A DNA stretch of 64,000 nucleotides, taken from contig CM056744.1 in NCBI GenBank assembly GCA_029851415.1, forward strand, positions 118,638,838-118,702,837, written 5' to 3'. Below are positions 37,961-48,045 of the stretch, one piece after another. Within the stretch, counting starts at the first letter, position 1. Each line of letters starts with the position of its first letter. This stretch comes from Eretmocerus hayati (lineage: Eukaryota; Arthropoda; Insecta; Hymenoptera; Aphelinidae). The position numbers and the translations under genes are program-made. The notes under the pieces are model-generated. The model was not told the DNA's origin, made no database searches, and saw only the letters and a list, made by a program, of their open reading frames with translations.

Positions 37961-38824
37961 ATATCTCGTGGCGTACACTGTAAAAAAAAATTATGTAAAT
38001 TTACCACTCTCAGAGGGGGTAATTCTTGGATACCACTCTGGGAGTTGTGATTTTACAAGCGGCTTGTAAATTATTTCACCGTCCCACGGTAAATTTCATA
38101 CAGCAGCGCCACCGCTTCGTCAGCTGAAATTTACCGTCGCGGTTGTGAATTTCTGTCTGCTGATTTTATTTTTTTTTTTCTCATTGAGCACAACAGAGTA
38201 GATAGAAGTTCGGATGAGAGTGTAATGTGAATATTGTGTACAAATATATCGAATTTATTAGATTATTTGATGATACGCATGATATAAACTTATTTTAGAA
38301 TAGTTTGAGAGGAACACAGTTTTGTAAAAGATAACCTCAAAACCAAATCCTACTCCGGACGAAATGACCGCACACAATAAAGTCACGAGACTTGACTTCA
38401 ATTTTGAAATAATCAGAGCAGACCGGATTGCCCTGGACTGCTCGGGGATGTCGTCGGAGTCACAGACTCCTTCTGCGGCGGCAACCTCGCGATGCCGAAG
38501 AGAGACGAGGGCAGTTTAGATGTTTACAGATTGAGTCTTCTGCTCGCGAGTCTAACTCAGCTTACTCGCATCACGCACGCGCAGTGCATACTTCTGTGGG
38601 ATGAAATTTACCACTCTGAGAGTGGTATCCAAGAATTACCCCCTCTGAGAGTGGTAAATTCACAAGCGCTTGTAAAATCACAAAAATTAGCTGAAATTTA
38701 CAACTATCAGAGTTGGATATTTACCGACCTGTATTGTAAATTTACATTAATATTTTTTACAGTGTAGTGGTAAGCTTCCAGCCCGAGATGCAGGAGGATA
38801 AGGGTTCGAATCTCATCCCGGATA
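37961..38824 (+). pseudogene. tRNA-like sequence split by a MITE
   Basis: With 37976-38764 plus one TA copy removed, the flanks join into a tRNA-like unit. The A box becomes TGGCGTAGTGGTAAGC and the B box is GGTTCGAATCTC (about 38803). The ends ATATCTCG and CCCGGATA can partly pair as an acceptor stem. The anticodon arm has an oversized loop, so this is probably a SINE head or pseudo-tRNA. The insertion lies inside the A box, which would abolish pol III transcription. Confidence 0.65.
37976..38764. mobile_element. 789-bp MITE, CACTGTAAAAAA termini, TA target duplication
   Basis: Left end CACTGTAAAAAAAAATTATG; the reverse complement of the right end starts CACTGTAAAAAATATTAATG, and both continue GTAAATTTAC. 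It is flanked by TA (37974-37975 and 38765-38766). Inside, blocks containing ACCACTCTCAGAGG and GGGGGTAATTCTTGGATACC recur inverted near 38000 and 38615-38660. There is a GC-rich non-coding core at about 38420-38500. The TA duplication suggests a Tc1/mariner-type mobiliser (inference). Confidence 0.85.
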
Positions 38825-39130
38825 ATTTTTATTCACAGGGAATCGGAATACTACAACATGCACGACAACAAATTCAACCACTTTGAAATCACTAACGATT
38901 TTTGAGCGTCCGAAAACTCAAATTAAGTCAAACTCTTTTGTAAACCTTCCATAAAAGTTGTCGTTGATGACTTAGGTAATCTTAAAATGTATGAAACTTA
39001 GCATCCACAACAACTCGAACGAATTTACACGCTCACATTAATTACTTATGATTATTTATTGTGTGGATCCTAGGTTTTTGCACCAAAATCAATAAGATAC
39101 ACACGACATGCATGGGGCTGCAGCCGTGCA
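38825..39130. other. Spacer before the giant elements
   Basis: AT-rich, possibly the remaining body of the interrupted SINE-like unit. Nothing else is supported. Confidence 0.4.
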
Positions 39131-39139
39131 GGTCATGAT
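39131..39139. repeat. 9-bp target duplication, left (GGTCATGAT)
   Basis: Identical to 47964-47972 and directly abuts the terminal ACCATGGTATAGTGGGCAG of element 1. Confidence 0.9.
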
Positions 39140-40402
39140 ACCATGGTATAGTGGGCAGAAAAATTTTGTTTAATTCATACAATGTTCATATCAATCGATG
39201 GGGCATGAATTCCTCAGTCTCGGGATATGACTGATTTTAATTTCTCAACCTTCAATTTTCCAAAAACAGTGAATGAAGGTACCGTTGCGGTATGTCTGGC
39301 GAGGCTCGAGGGAGGTCTCCCCAAGTCCGATCTCCGGCTCAAATTATTCCTGAGAGTCCAAAACTAATTCCTCAACCCCTACTTGAGGACCAAACAATTT
39401 GTTTATTCTAAAAACCAAAGATTTATTGACAATTACCCCCACCCCTCGTTGAGCGGAAAACACGCGATGGCGTAGGTCAAGTGCGCAACAAGGCGCGAAT
39501 AATTTGAATGTGACAACTTTACGGGAGAGGGGCTTGTGACTTGTCTGAAACTCATAAACAGTGTGCGTTTTGAGGCACAACCAGCTCACCCAGGGTGTTA
39601 AGATCCGATGATGGTCACCAGGAAATGAGACCCGGCCTCGACTTAGTGAATCGGCGTCCGGGCCTTGACAATTTATTTTGGTGCATTTCAGAGGTGCGTT
39701 GCAGACGACGTGGAATTTATGGTCGCCCATGTAAGCACCAGGATGCACTGGGATGCACCGCAAAAGAGAAGTTTTCTTTAATGTAGTGCTCCAGGTTTCG
39801 GGATGGCTCTGCGACGACGGCAATATCTAGGAAGCGGTGGCAGAACAAAATTTGTGGAAATAACCTCTAATTTGTACGCTTGCAGTGAGGCTCAATTTCA
39901 CGTGATGTGCGTTGAATTGTCATGTTTGATGCATTCAGAATTCTCAGATGCGATTCATTACTATTCCTGGATACATTACTCCACCCTGAAGAATGGAAAC
40001 ACTGGCACTGGATAGAAACCAAACAGCGGAGAGGACAATTCATTCTCGTTACTTTCAGTTAGTCAGAAAGTTAGAGATCATTTTATTGAGTCCACAGAAT
40101 ACTCATGTAGTTATTACTCTCATGAGTGCACTGCTGATATAAAAGCTTGATTCCTCAATGAGTGAGCAACAGTGTTTCGTGGAATTGTAATTGGTCGTTT
40201 CTGACTACACGTGTCAGTTTCGTACTACCTCATTGATGAAATACTGTCGAAGGGTGAATGAACTCCTTCAAGAAACTTGCTGATCCAAGTTACAGAATGT
40301 TATGGAATCAGCACCACACACAGGATCAATCTTTGTTGTGGTTTTCTATCAAATTAACGAGTTCTGCAATCATGTCTCACAGACATCAATTAGTCAGTCT
40401 GA

Positions 40403-40720
40403 GCATTTATTTACAGCATCAGTAATATTTTTCATGAATGTACGGATGGGGAATTATGGAATACAGTCCATGTCAATTTCCACCTATTCATCTGCTTTGA
40501 TCAGTTTCTAGAAACATGTCACACATTGAAATACTCAAAACTACTTGAACATCTTCACACTTTCAATGGCAAATTTCCATTTCGAATGAAAACAGAAGGA
40601 TTCAAAGGTTTCCGTGGTACTGAAGAGAGGCACTGGGCAGCAAATTTGACAGTATGGCATCGGTATCATGAGGTTATTGTTTCAATCAATGGAAGCTTAC
40701 TCTATTTATCGAATGATTAG
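40403..40720 (+). CDS. Transposon-borne open frame, 105 codons (unknown)
   Basis: An open frame without an initiating ATG at its start runs from after an upstream TGA to TAG 40718. It preserves a natural-looking sequence around HECTDGELWNTVHVNF, then LEHLHTFNGKF, then ERHWAANLTVWHRYHE. An acceptor-like TTTATTTACAG precedes it (40406-40416). The three other TIR copies keep it: 49501-49833, 61876-62208 (minus) and a shorter one at 46401-46700 (minus). Just upstream, in another frame, a run reading MNSFKKLADPSYRMLW is open, so this may be the relic of a larger gene or a captured host exon. No family is recognised. Confidence 0.35.
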   Translation, partial: AFIYSISNIFHECTDGELWNTVHVNFHLFICFDQFLETCHTLKYSKLLEHLHTFNGKFPFRMKTEGFKGFRGTEERHWAANLTVWHRYHEVIVSINGSLLYLSND

Positions 40721-40768
40721 AGCAATGGTGCTTAAATTTTCCACTGAGGGCTCCATAATACATACTCA

Positions 40769-41097
40769 CAAGGGGAGGACCTGACCTTTGGATCACCAAT
40801 CCTTTCCAAACTTTTTTTACAGTTTAGTAGTACCTAGAATATGAAGAATCCAGAGTTACTCCGTCAAATGGGCCTCCTGTTCAAAGTTACAGCCCATGAC
40901 ATTAACATTGCCCATATAGGCCCATGTTAAAAAGTGATATATATAGATATACTGGCAACGCTAACATTTCTGCTTGTAGTTCTGGACAGAAGGCCCATTT
41001 GACGGAGTTACTCTGGATTCTTCATATTCTAGGTGACACAAAACTGTAAAAAAATTTTGGAAAGGATTGGTGATCCAAAGGTCAGGTCCTCCCCTTG
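40769..41097. mobile_element. 329-bp palindromic MITE, TCA duplication
   Basis: Perfect inverted ends CAAGGGGAGGACCTGACC extend to about 41 bp and, more loosely, to ~120-bp arms (AGAGTTACTCCGTCAAATGG near 40850 and its mirror near 40995). It is flanked by TCA on both sides (40766-40768, 41098-41100). The mirror TIR near 46342 and both element-2 copies (49866, 61842) read straight through ACTCAGTTGGGC, proving the insertion. A 3-bp TNA duplication is typical of PIF/Harbinger-type elements (inference). Confidence 0.92.
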
Positions 41098-41943
41098 TCA
41101 GTTGGGCATCGCTCTTATTCAACACCTAAGTAGGAATCTTCCTTTATTGTCAATGGAAGAGAAGCAAAAACTGAATCAAATGGCCCTCTAATGCTGGCCA
41201 CTCCCACAATTATTCAGATAAAAATTGTTAGAGGTAGAACACTTTTAGGGCTCCACCTGAGATTAATTTTTGGAATTGATGATGCAGTACATCCAAGTAA
41301 ATTTTCAAAAGTTTCCAAACGAATTTTTTATTTCCGTGTACTGAGATAAGGAATTTCCTACAATTTTCTTGCATTGTCAAAGATAGAGTTTCTTATTAAT
41401 TGCACCTAAAAATCGGAGATTGAGTCCGAGCTACCCTAGTTTGTTCGTAACTTTGAACTGCTGATTTGACCGATTTTGATTTCACCAAAATCATTTGAGG
41501 AGTGGCTCGAAAACCTATCGACCAACTTTTGGTGGAAACCATTCGCGTCTTTTCTAAACACCTCCGGGCTGGAATACTCAAAAATCCAAAATCTGCTTAT
41601 GAATACTTGGTTGCATGATTTGATTTCTCTATCCTTCTTTTCCGATCTGGGTGATGATGAGCCACCTGTATGTGAAATTTCAGCCTCTATTCTTACGCCT
41701 CGAGCCCTTGGGGCTTTTTATTCTCAGAAAAATCGTAAGGAACTTTGAAGAAGACGTTATTCCTTCACAAAATTCCTTCATATAGAACTTTGCAATTGCA
41801 CTAGGATCATATCCATCGGGAACGACTTTATTTAGTATCATTTTGATTAATAAATGCTCAAATACACGTATAAAGTTGTTTTAAACGCAAATTTCGTATC
41901 AGTGATCAGCATCTTTTCGCAGAAGATGCTAATTACGAAGATA

Positions 41944-42949
41944 CCGTCAACCGGGGTAACTTTGGAACAAAATTCGCGTTTTTTTTCTTCAACCTCGCGA
42001 AACTTGTACGTCTTACATCAGAAGTGCATCGTATCTGTGGTCAATCGAAAGCTTACAGTTTCAGCTTTCGATTGCGGGACTTGTAAGGTCCATTTCGACA
42101 TCTCTGGTTGGAGCTATGAGCGCTGAAAGTCGTGTTCCAAAGTTAGACACGGACTGGGGTAACTTTGGAACAGAAATTGTTATCATTATTTATTCGTCAA
42201 TTAATTCATAAACTAGGTCACACAATCGATTTTCACCATCAGTAATCGAAAACTGAGTGTCTTAGCTTTCCATTGACCTGTTGTAAAAGTCCATTTGGTT
42301 GAATTGAACTTCTATAATTGAGCATAGACGCCTTCAGCATACCTCACTGTCTGCACCACGGCTAACTCTCGAGGAGGAAAATACCTTCACAGTCGGTTTC
42401 TGACAAAAACTGCCATAACTTGGCTTCCATGGGTCGAAATGAGACGTTCTTTGTTTCATTTTGAAGCTCTCGTCAACGGCTACTCGAGTATATATAATTC
42501 GAGGATGATATGAATCTTGGGAAATAATTGAGAGTACATGAACAAGTGTTCCAAAGTTACCCCGGTTTCTGAAAAAAAAAAAAATACATTATACTTGTCA
42601 GTTTTTACTCTCCAAAACTGAAACTTCGTGAAAATAATCCAATGTAACACTGTATTCGTCCAGATATGTGTACAGACAAGTGAAATCTAGCTCAGCTACC
42701 CAGGGCAGCTACTTCGAATTCGACCTACTAAAGTCGGAACCACACCACTTTTTCCGAGAGACTGTTTGTTGGGTTGAAAACGCACTTCTGAAGAAGTCAG
42801 CTTACAAACGGATTAATACCTGATGAAGGCCCTCGCGCCAATGCAAAAGGCCTCAGGATCATTTGCCTAGCCAACTGTGCGTGATAACCACTCTTTCATG
42901 GGTTGTTCCAAAGTTACCCCCCGTGTTCCAAAGTTACCCCGGTTGACGG
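41944..42949. mobile_element. 1006-bp DNA element with TA duplication
   Basis: The ends CCGTCAACCGGGGTAACTTT (left) and its mirror are perfect inverted repeats of about 25 bp, flanked by TA (41942-41943, 42950-42951). The matching stretch of element 2 (about 53213-53225, GACGTATCTTCG) is the empty site with a single TA. The motif GTTCCAAAGTTACCCC or its mirror occurs five times inside (both ends, near 42150, 42549 and 42904). No transposase frame; probably a non-autonomous Tc1/mariner/pogo-type element (inference). Confidence 0.9.
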
Positions 42950-43134
42950 TACGTGAAAAATAGCACATGCGCTATGTCTTACGACTTTGAAATTACTTTT
43001 TAAATCAGTAGCTGGTCTGCTTTTCGCGGAAAACATATATCTCTTGCCGAAGTTGATGCGGAGCAGTGCATGGGGCTGGAATTGCAGCTGTAGGACGAAA
43101 AATAAAATTCCTAGTTATAGAATTCGTAATATAA

Positions 43135-43831
43135 TCTATCAGCCAGCCATATAGGTTCTGTAGCAAATTCGAGGTCGGCACGCAGTTTTTTGCAATCGAT
43201 TCGTCTTGACTCGCTAATTTCAAATATCTAATTTTCGGCCCGAAAATCCTGATGGTCAGTTTTTTTTTATTAACAAAATACTGCAAAATTTATGGTTTTT
43301 TGCGCACAAGTAGAGAAGCTCTGGTCGGAGAGGAAAATTTCACGTAAAAAAAATGTTGCATTTGACATCGTTTGCATGATTTATGCGGCGATGGATTATG
43401 TAAATCTACGTTTGTATGTAAATCTACATTTGCCGATGCACAAAGCGACTTCGTTCATAACAATTCGGCATAACTTTGAATTATGAATCAAATTATTACA
43501 AGTAAATGTGCCACTCAGTTTATTATGTTATTTAAATTGAAAAAGTGTTCCAGACACTTTCCCCTAAACCCATTATTTCTTCTGCAATTGTTGATGAAAA
43601 TAAGAAATAATGGGTTATTTAGAGGAAATTATCTAGACTACTTTTTCATTTTAAATAACATAATGAATCGAGTGGCTGCATATTTGCTTTCATTGTAGTA
43701 TTTTGTTAATGAAAAAAACTGACCCGGATTCTCGGGCCGAAAATTAGATATTAGTAATCAGCGAGTCAAGACGAATCGATTGCAAAAAAATGCTGCCGAC
43801 CTCGATTTTGCTACAGAACCGATAGATTATA
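43135..43831. repeat. 0.7-kb palindrome inside element 1
   Basis: Arms 43135-43285 and 43690-43831 are inverted copies; for example GAGGTCGGCA and TGCCGACCTC, and AATATCTAATTTTCGGCCCG and its mirror. The same structure appears in element 2 at about 52380-53080. Confidence 0.8.
43521..43664. repeat. 144-bp near-perfect hairpin
   Basis: TATTATGTTATTTAAATTGA pairs with the mirror ending at 43664, and AACCCATTATTTCTT pairs with AAGAAATAATGGGTT. It lies at the centre of the 0.7-kb palindrome and is repeated at about 52525-52680 in element 2. Confidence 0.85.
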
Positions 43832-44331
43832 AGTTGAGGGCTAGCTCGAAAGTCGCTTTAACATTTGGAATTGGATGCGTACATCTCTGGTTCTACTGTA
43901 TCAAATCGAGTCCAGCAAGTGGTGATCTTGGAGGTAACTGGATCGGCCACCTATTAGAAACTGATTTTGGGGCCAGCGCAGAAAATTCACATGGAACGAG
44001 TTATAGTTCAATTCTCTGTAATTTCGTCTCACCGATGTGAACTTCCTAGGCATGTTCACGGATTTTGGTTATTGAAAGTAGTTTGAATGGATAGGTTAAC
44101 CAGCTTCAAAATGACCACTTGTTTAAGTCAATTCGATACAGTAGAACCAGAGACGTACGGATTCAAATGGGGATCGTCGAGTTAGCCTCCAGTTTCCAGG
44201 CACTTTCCCTAAGAATTTCATCCTTGCTTTCCTTTCTACGGTTCAACTGCTCCAGATCAATTTTGGCAAAAGACATTCTGAGGAAATTAGATTAGCCATC
44301 GACACACCAATAATTCTATGAACAAAGGGGC

Positions 44332-44519
44332 GTAAAGGCGGTTACGCCCTTTTGTCAAATCGCAGAAAAGGCATAATGGCGTTTACGCCCTTTTCAAGAT
44401 CTCGAGGTACGTGAATACTTATTATCAAAACGGGTTTCATGGATGGTTAGGACATCCCTTAGAGGAATCGAAGAGTGACAGGGCGGAAAAAGTGCGTACC
44501 CACTATTACGCCCTTTTTT
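44332..44519. repeat. AAAGGGCGTAA / TTACGCCCTTT cluster
   Basis: Short inverted words GGGCGTAA and TTACGCCC occur five or six times within 190 bp (GGGGCGTAAAGGCGGTTACGCCC at the left edge). The counterpart in element 2 is about 51690-51885. Confidence 0.75.
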
Positions 44520-44960
44520 TAACGCAGCCCCTCAATTGATTACCAACGTACTACTCAGTTTCAATTCAGTTTCGGTTTTCAGTTAAGCCAGTCTTCCTCC
44601 ATTTGGATTTAACATTGATTAAGTCGCCTTATCGAGTATTTGGATGCAATATACACTACCGTGCACTACTAATCTAATTACCTGATACGAAACAAATTTC
44701 TACTGGAAAGAAACGAAGGCGTTCGGAAATGTGACCGTACCCCGCGATTGAGGTGAAAAATATTTACATGAATCGTTGACATCTTAACAGAATATTCATA
44801 CCAGGGCCCTTTTGTCTTGGTCTACCGACTAATAATAAGTAAATGCGGAAAGACACGGATAGCTATAGGATCGATGTTTGAGCGATAGTTACGAACGATT
44901 TTCTTGACATATATACTCTTCTTTGCCCAAAAATTGGACGTGACATCGCAATAAGGACCA

Positions 44961-45165
44961 GCATTTCTAACGAAGTCCATTTCAATTTTGTTGAATTTCG
45001 TTGAGTCCTATTTGATGACCCATTTCATAACGAAATCCCACTCTAAAAATCATAATTATCATATTGTGACGATTATGATTTTTTGAGTGGGATTTCGTCA
45101 TGAAATGGGTCATCGAATGAGACTCAACGAAATTCAACGCGATTGAAAATGGATTTCGTTAAAAA
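44961..45165. repeat. 205-bp hairpin with ATTTCGTTGAGTC arms
   Basis: Inverted arms of ~100 bp share GAATTTCGTTGAGTC, GATGACCCATTTCATAACG and AAATCCCACTC with their mirrors, around a small AATCATAAT...ATTATGATT centre. The copy in element 2 is at about 51035-51250. Confidence 0.85.
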
Positions 45166-46170
45166 CCCTGATAAGGACTGGTTGATGACGTCAAGCGCTA
45201 GTTAATTTTAAAAATTATTAATCGTGTCACGTTCAAAATTCATTGAAATTGTCAACCCAGCTGACATCTGAACGCATAGTGAAATTGGCGGGGATAGCTA
45301 TTTGAACAAATGAACAATATTCTAATAAATTTAATTTATCGTGATTTTTATGAAATCAGTGGCATCCTGATATTTTCAATTCAAAACTGTTTCAACAAAT
45401 AAAGAAAGATTCTTTAGGAGCTATTTTTAAGAGATGACGTTTATTTTGAAAAAATGCACAGCATTGCAAGAGTTGATTTAGCTCTAAAAACTAAGAGCCA
45501 ATAAGTCTCGTTTCAATCCTCGCTACATCCTTTCGCGTTCAAGTTTACCGATCTGATACATGTTTATCGCGTCAAACCATGGAAGAAATAGTTAGTTGAA
45601 CCAGCGGCATACCCCGACTTGCACTATTTAAAAGGATGTCGCGGGGAATTCGCAGGTTTGCACTCCCTTATGATGAACTCTCGCAAAATCACTCGGGAAA
45701 ATTGGGGTAACTTGGATCTGGTTTATCAAAGTAGTGAGTACTATAGCTCATTTCGGAGGTCTTGAAATGAATTTACGGCTGTGGTACCATCTGAAATTTC
45801 GAAGGAGGCCGAAGCTATGATCGAAGAATCAGAGTCGGGTGAAGGGGGGGGGGGTATAATTACGTTACATTTTACATGAAATTTTCCAATTGAAAATTGG
45901 TGAAAGACTCTTCAACAGCTATTTCATTTTAAAAATCCGATTTGTATTCAGAAGAGGAAAAATCAAAACGCGTGGTCGTCATATCAAGGGATGTGAGCTT
46001 TGATAACTGAGGAAGATAGAAGCACATAGCTGTCGGAATATAATACTTCAGTCGAATTGATTTGACTTGCTGGATGAAATACCAAAATGCGACAGACCCG
46101 TGTATAAAATAAAAGTTTGTAAGATCCGCTAGCAGATCCTTTTCCAAGTTTCTTTCTGGATTCTCAAAAT

Positions 46171-47963
46171 ATTAATCTCAGGTGGAGCCCTAAAAGTGTT
46201 CTACCTCTAACAATTTTTATCTGAATAATTGTGGGAGTGGCCAGCATTAGAGGGCCATTTGATTCAGTTTTTGCTTCTCTTCCATTGACAATAAAGGAAG
46301 ATTCCTACTTAGGTGTTGAATAAGAGCGATGCCCAACTGAGTATGTATTATGGAGCCCTCAGTGGAAAATTTAAGCACCATTGCTCTAATCATTCAATAA
46401 TTAGAGTAAGCTTCCATTGATTGAAACAATAACCTTATGATACCTATGCCATACTGTCAAAGCTGCCCAGTGCCTCTCTTCAGTACCACGGAAACCTTTG
46501 AATCCTTCTGTTTTCATTCGAAATGGAAATTTGCCATTGAAAGTGTGAAGATGTTCAAGTAGTTTTGAGTATTTCAATGTGTGACATGTTTCTAGAAACT
46601 GATCAAAGCAGATGAATAGGTGGAAATTGACATGGACTGTATTCCATAATTCCCCATCCGTACATTCATGAAAAATATTACTGATGCTGTAAATAAATGC
46701 TCAGACTGACTAATTGATGTCTGTGAGACATGATTGCAGAACTCGTTAATTTGATAGAAAACCACAACAAAGATTGATCCTGTGTGTGGTGCTGATTCCA
46801 TAACATTCTGTAACTTGGATCAGCAAGTTTCTTGAAGGAGTTCATTCACCCTTCGACAGTATTTCATCAATGAGGTAGTACGAAACTGACACGTGTAGTC
46901 AGATACGACCAATTACAATTCCACGAAACACTGTTGCTCACTCATTGAGGAATCAAGCTTTTATATCAGCAGTGCACTCATGAGAGTAATAACTACATGA
47001 GTATTCTGTGGACTCAATAAAATGATCTCTAACTTTCTGACTAACTGAAAGTAACGAGAATGAATTGTCCTCTCCGCTGTTTGGTTTCTATCCAGTGCCA
47101 GTGTTTCCATTCTTCAGGGTGGAGTAATGTATCCAGGAATAGTCATGAATCGCATCTGAGAATTCTGAATGCATCAAACATGACAATTCAACGCACATCA
47201 CGTGAAATTGAGCCTCACTGCAAGCGTACAAATTAGAGGTTATTTCCACAAATTTTGTTCTGCCACCGCTTCCTAGATATTGCCGTCGTCGCAGAGCCAT
47301 CCCGAAACCTGGAGCACTACATTAAAGAAAACTTCTCTTTTGCGGTGCATCCCAGTGCATCCTGGTGCTTACATGGGCGACCATAAATTCCACGTCGTCT
47401 GCAACGCACCTCTGAAATGCACCAAAATAAATTGTCAAGGCCCGGACGCCGATTCACTAAGTCGAGGCCGGGTCTCATTTCCTGGTGACCATCATCGGAT
47501 CTTAACACCCTGGGTGAGCTGGTTGTGCCTCAAAACGCACACTGTTTATGAGTTTCAGACAAGTCACAAGCCCCTCTCCCGTAAAGTTGTCACATTCAAA
47601 TTATTCGCGCCTTGTTGCGCACTTGACCTACGCCATCGCGTGTTTTCCGCTCAACGAGGGGTGGGGGTAATTGTCAATAAATCTTTGGTTTTTAGAATAA
47701 ACAAATTGTTTGGTCCTCAAGTAGGGGTCGAGGAATTAGTTTTGGACTCTCAGGAATAATTTGAGCCGGAGATCGGACTTGGGGAGACCTCCCTCGAGCC
47801 TCGCCAGACATACCGCAACGGTACCTTCATTCACTGTTTTTGGAAAATTGAAGGTTGAGAAATTAAAATCAGTCATATCCCGAGACTGAGGAATTCATGC
47901 CCCATCGATTGATATGAACATTGTATGAATTAAACAAAATTTTTCTGCCCACTATACCATGGT
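46171..47963 (-). repeat. Element 1 right terminal inverted repeat
   Basis: Mirror of 39140-41267 without the 329-bp MITE (1793 bp). The transposon open frame is shortened here (stop at 46401-46403, 3-bp deletion near 46462). It ends CCATGGT at 47963. Confidence 0.9.
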
Positions 47964-47972
47964 GGTCATGAT
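47964..47972. repeat. 9-bp target duplication, right (GGTCATGAT)
   Basis: Exact match to 39131-39139, abutting the right end of element 1. Confidence 0.9.
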
Positions 47973-48036
47973 GTGATGAAAGAGCGCACAGCTGATGCCA
48001 TCAGCCGATCAGCCGCTTTCGATAGAGAGAGAGAGA
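47973..48036. other. 64-bp spacer with a GA microsatellite
   Basis: The only non-transposon DNA between the two giant elements. It ends in a (GA)n run (about 48022-48038) that overlaps the next target duplication. Confidence 0.8.
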
Positions 48037-48045
48037 GAGTTGCCT
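48037..48045. repeat. 9-bp target duplication, left (GAGTTGCCT)
   Basis: Identical to 63664-63672 and directly abuts the GGCACCGAAAAG end of element 2. Confidence 0.9.

Larger units (their letters stand above)
39140..41267 (+). repeat. Element 1 left terminal inverted repeat
   Basis: Mirror of 46171-47963. Positions relate as p to 87103-p until the 329-bp insertion at 40769. The outer ~440 bp (39140-39580) differ from element 2's ends, while 39581 onward (GGCACAACCAGCTCACCC) matches element 2 from 48672. The 159-codon minus-strand frame at 39344-39823 is kept in the mirror copy because the repeats are nearly identical; its composition does not look like a real protein. Confidence 0.9.
41268..46170. 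other. Element 1 interior
   Basis: Shared with element 2 in reverse orientation (50031-53905), apart from the insertion at 41944-42949. It is rich in sub-palindromes listed separately. One frame at 41476-41748 (FEEWLENLSTNFWW near its start) is kept in element 2 (53426-53689, minus) with several amino-acid changes. It starts at a TTG and is not recognised, so coding is doubtful. Confidence 0.75.
39140..47963. mobile_element. Element 1: 8.8-kb foldback, MULE-like DNA transposon
   Basis: Bounded by perfect inverted ends ACCATGGTATAGTGGGCAG and a 9-bp direct duplication. The ~1.8-kb TIRs are 39140-41267 (with a 329-bp later insertion) and 46171-47963; spot comparisons show only scattered differences. 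The interior 41268-46170 is the reverse complement of 50031-53905 in element 2, plus a 1006-bp insertion. Long TIRs with 9-bp duplications are known from Mutator-like and Foldback elements. I recognise no transposase, so it is presumably non-autonomous. It lacks the 4.8 kb unique to element 2 and most of that element's inner TIR copy, consistent with an internal deletion. Confidence 0.9.

Noticed and set aside
39344..39823. 159-codon minus-strand frame, identical at 47280-47759
   Set aside because: It is identical only because it lies in the near-identical TIRs of element 1. The element 2 copies carry different, shorter frames across the shared part, so it is not maintained as a protein.
42005..42900. 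Transposase gene in the 1006-bp element
   Set aside because: No open frame of useful length or catalytic-triad context is present; the unit is non-autonomous.
43780..44040. 86-codon frame near the 0.7-kb palindrome
   Set aside because: Broken in the element 2 counterpart and composed largely of palindrome-arm sequence.
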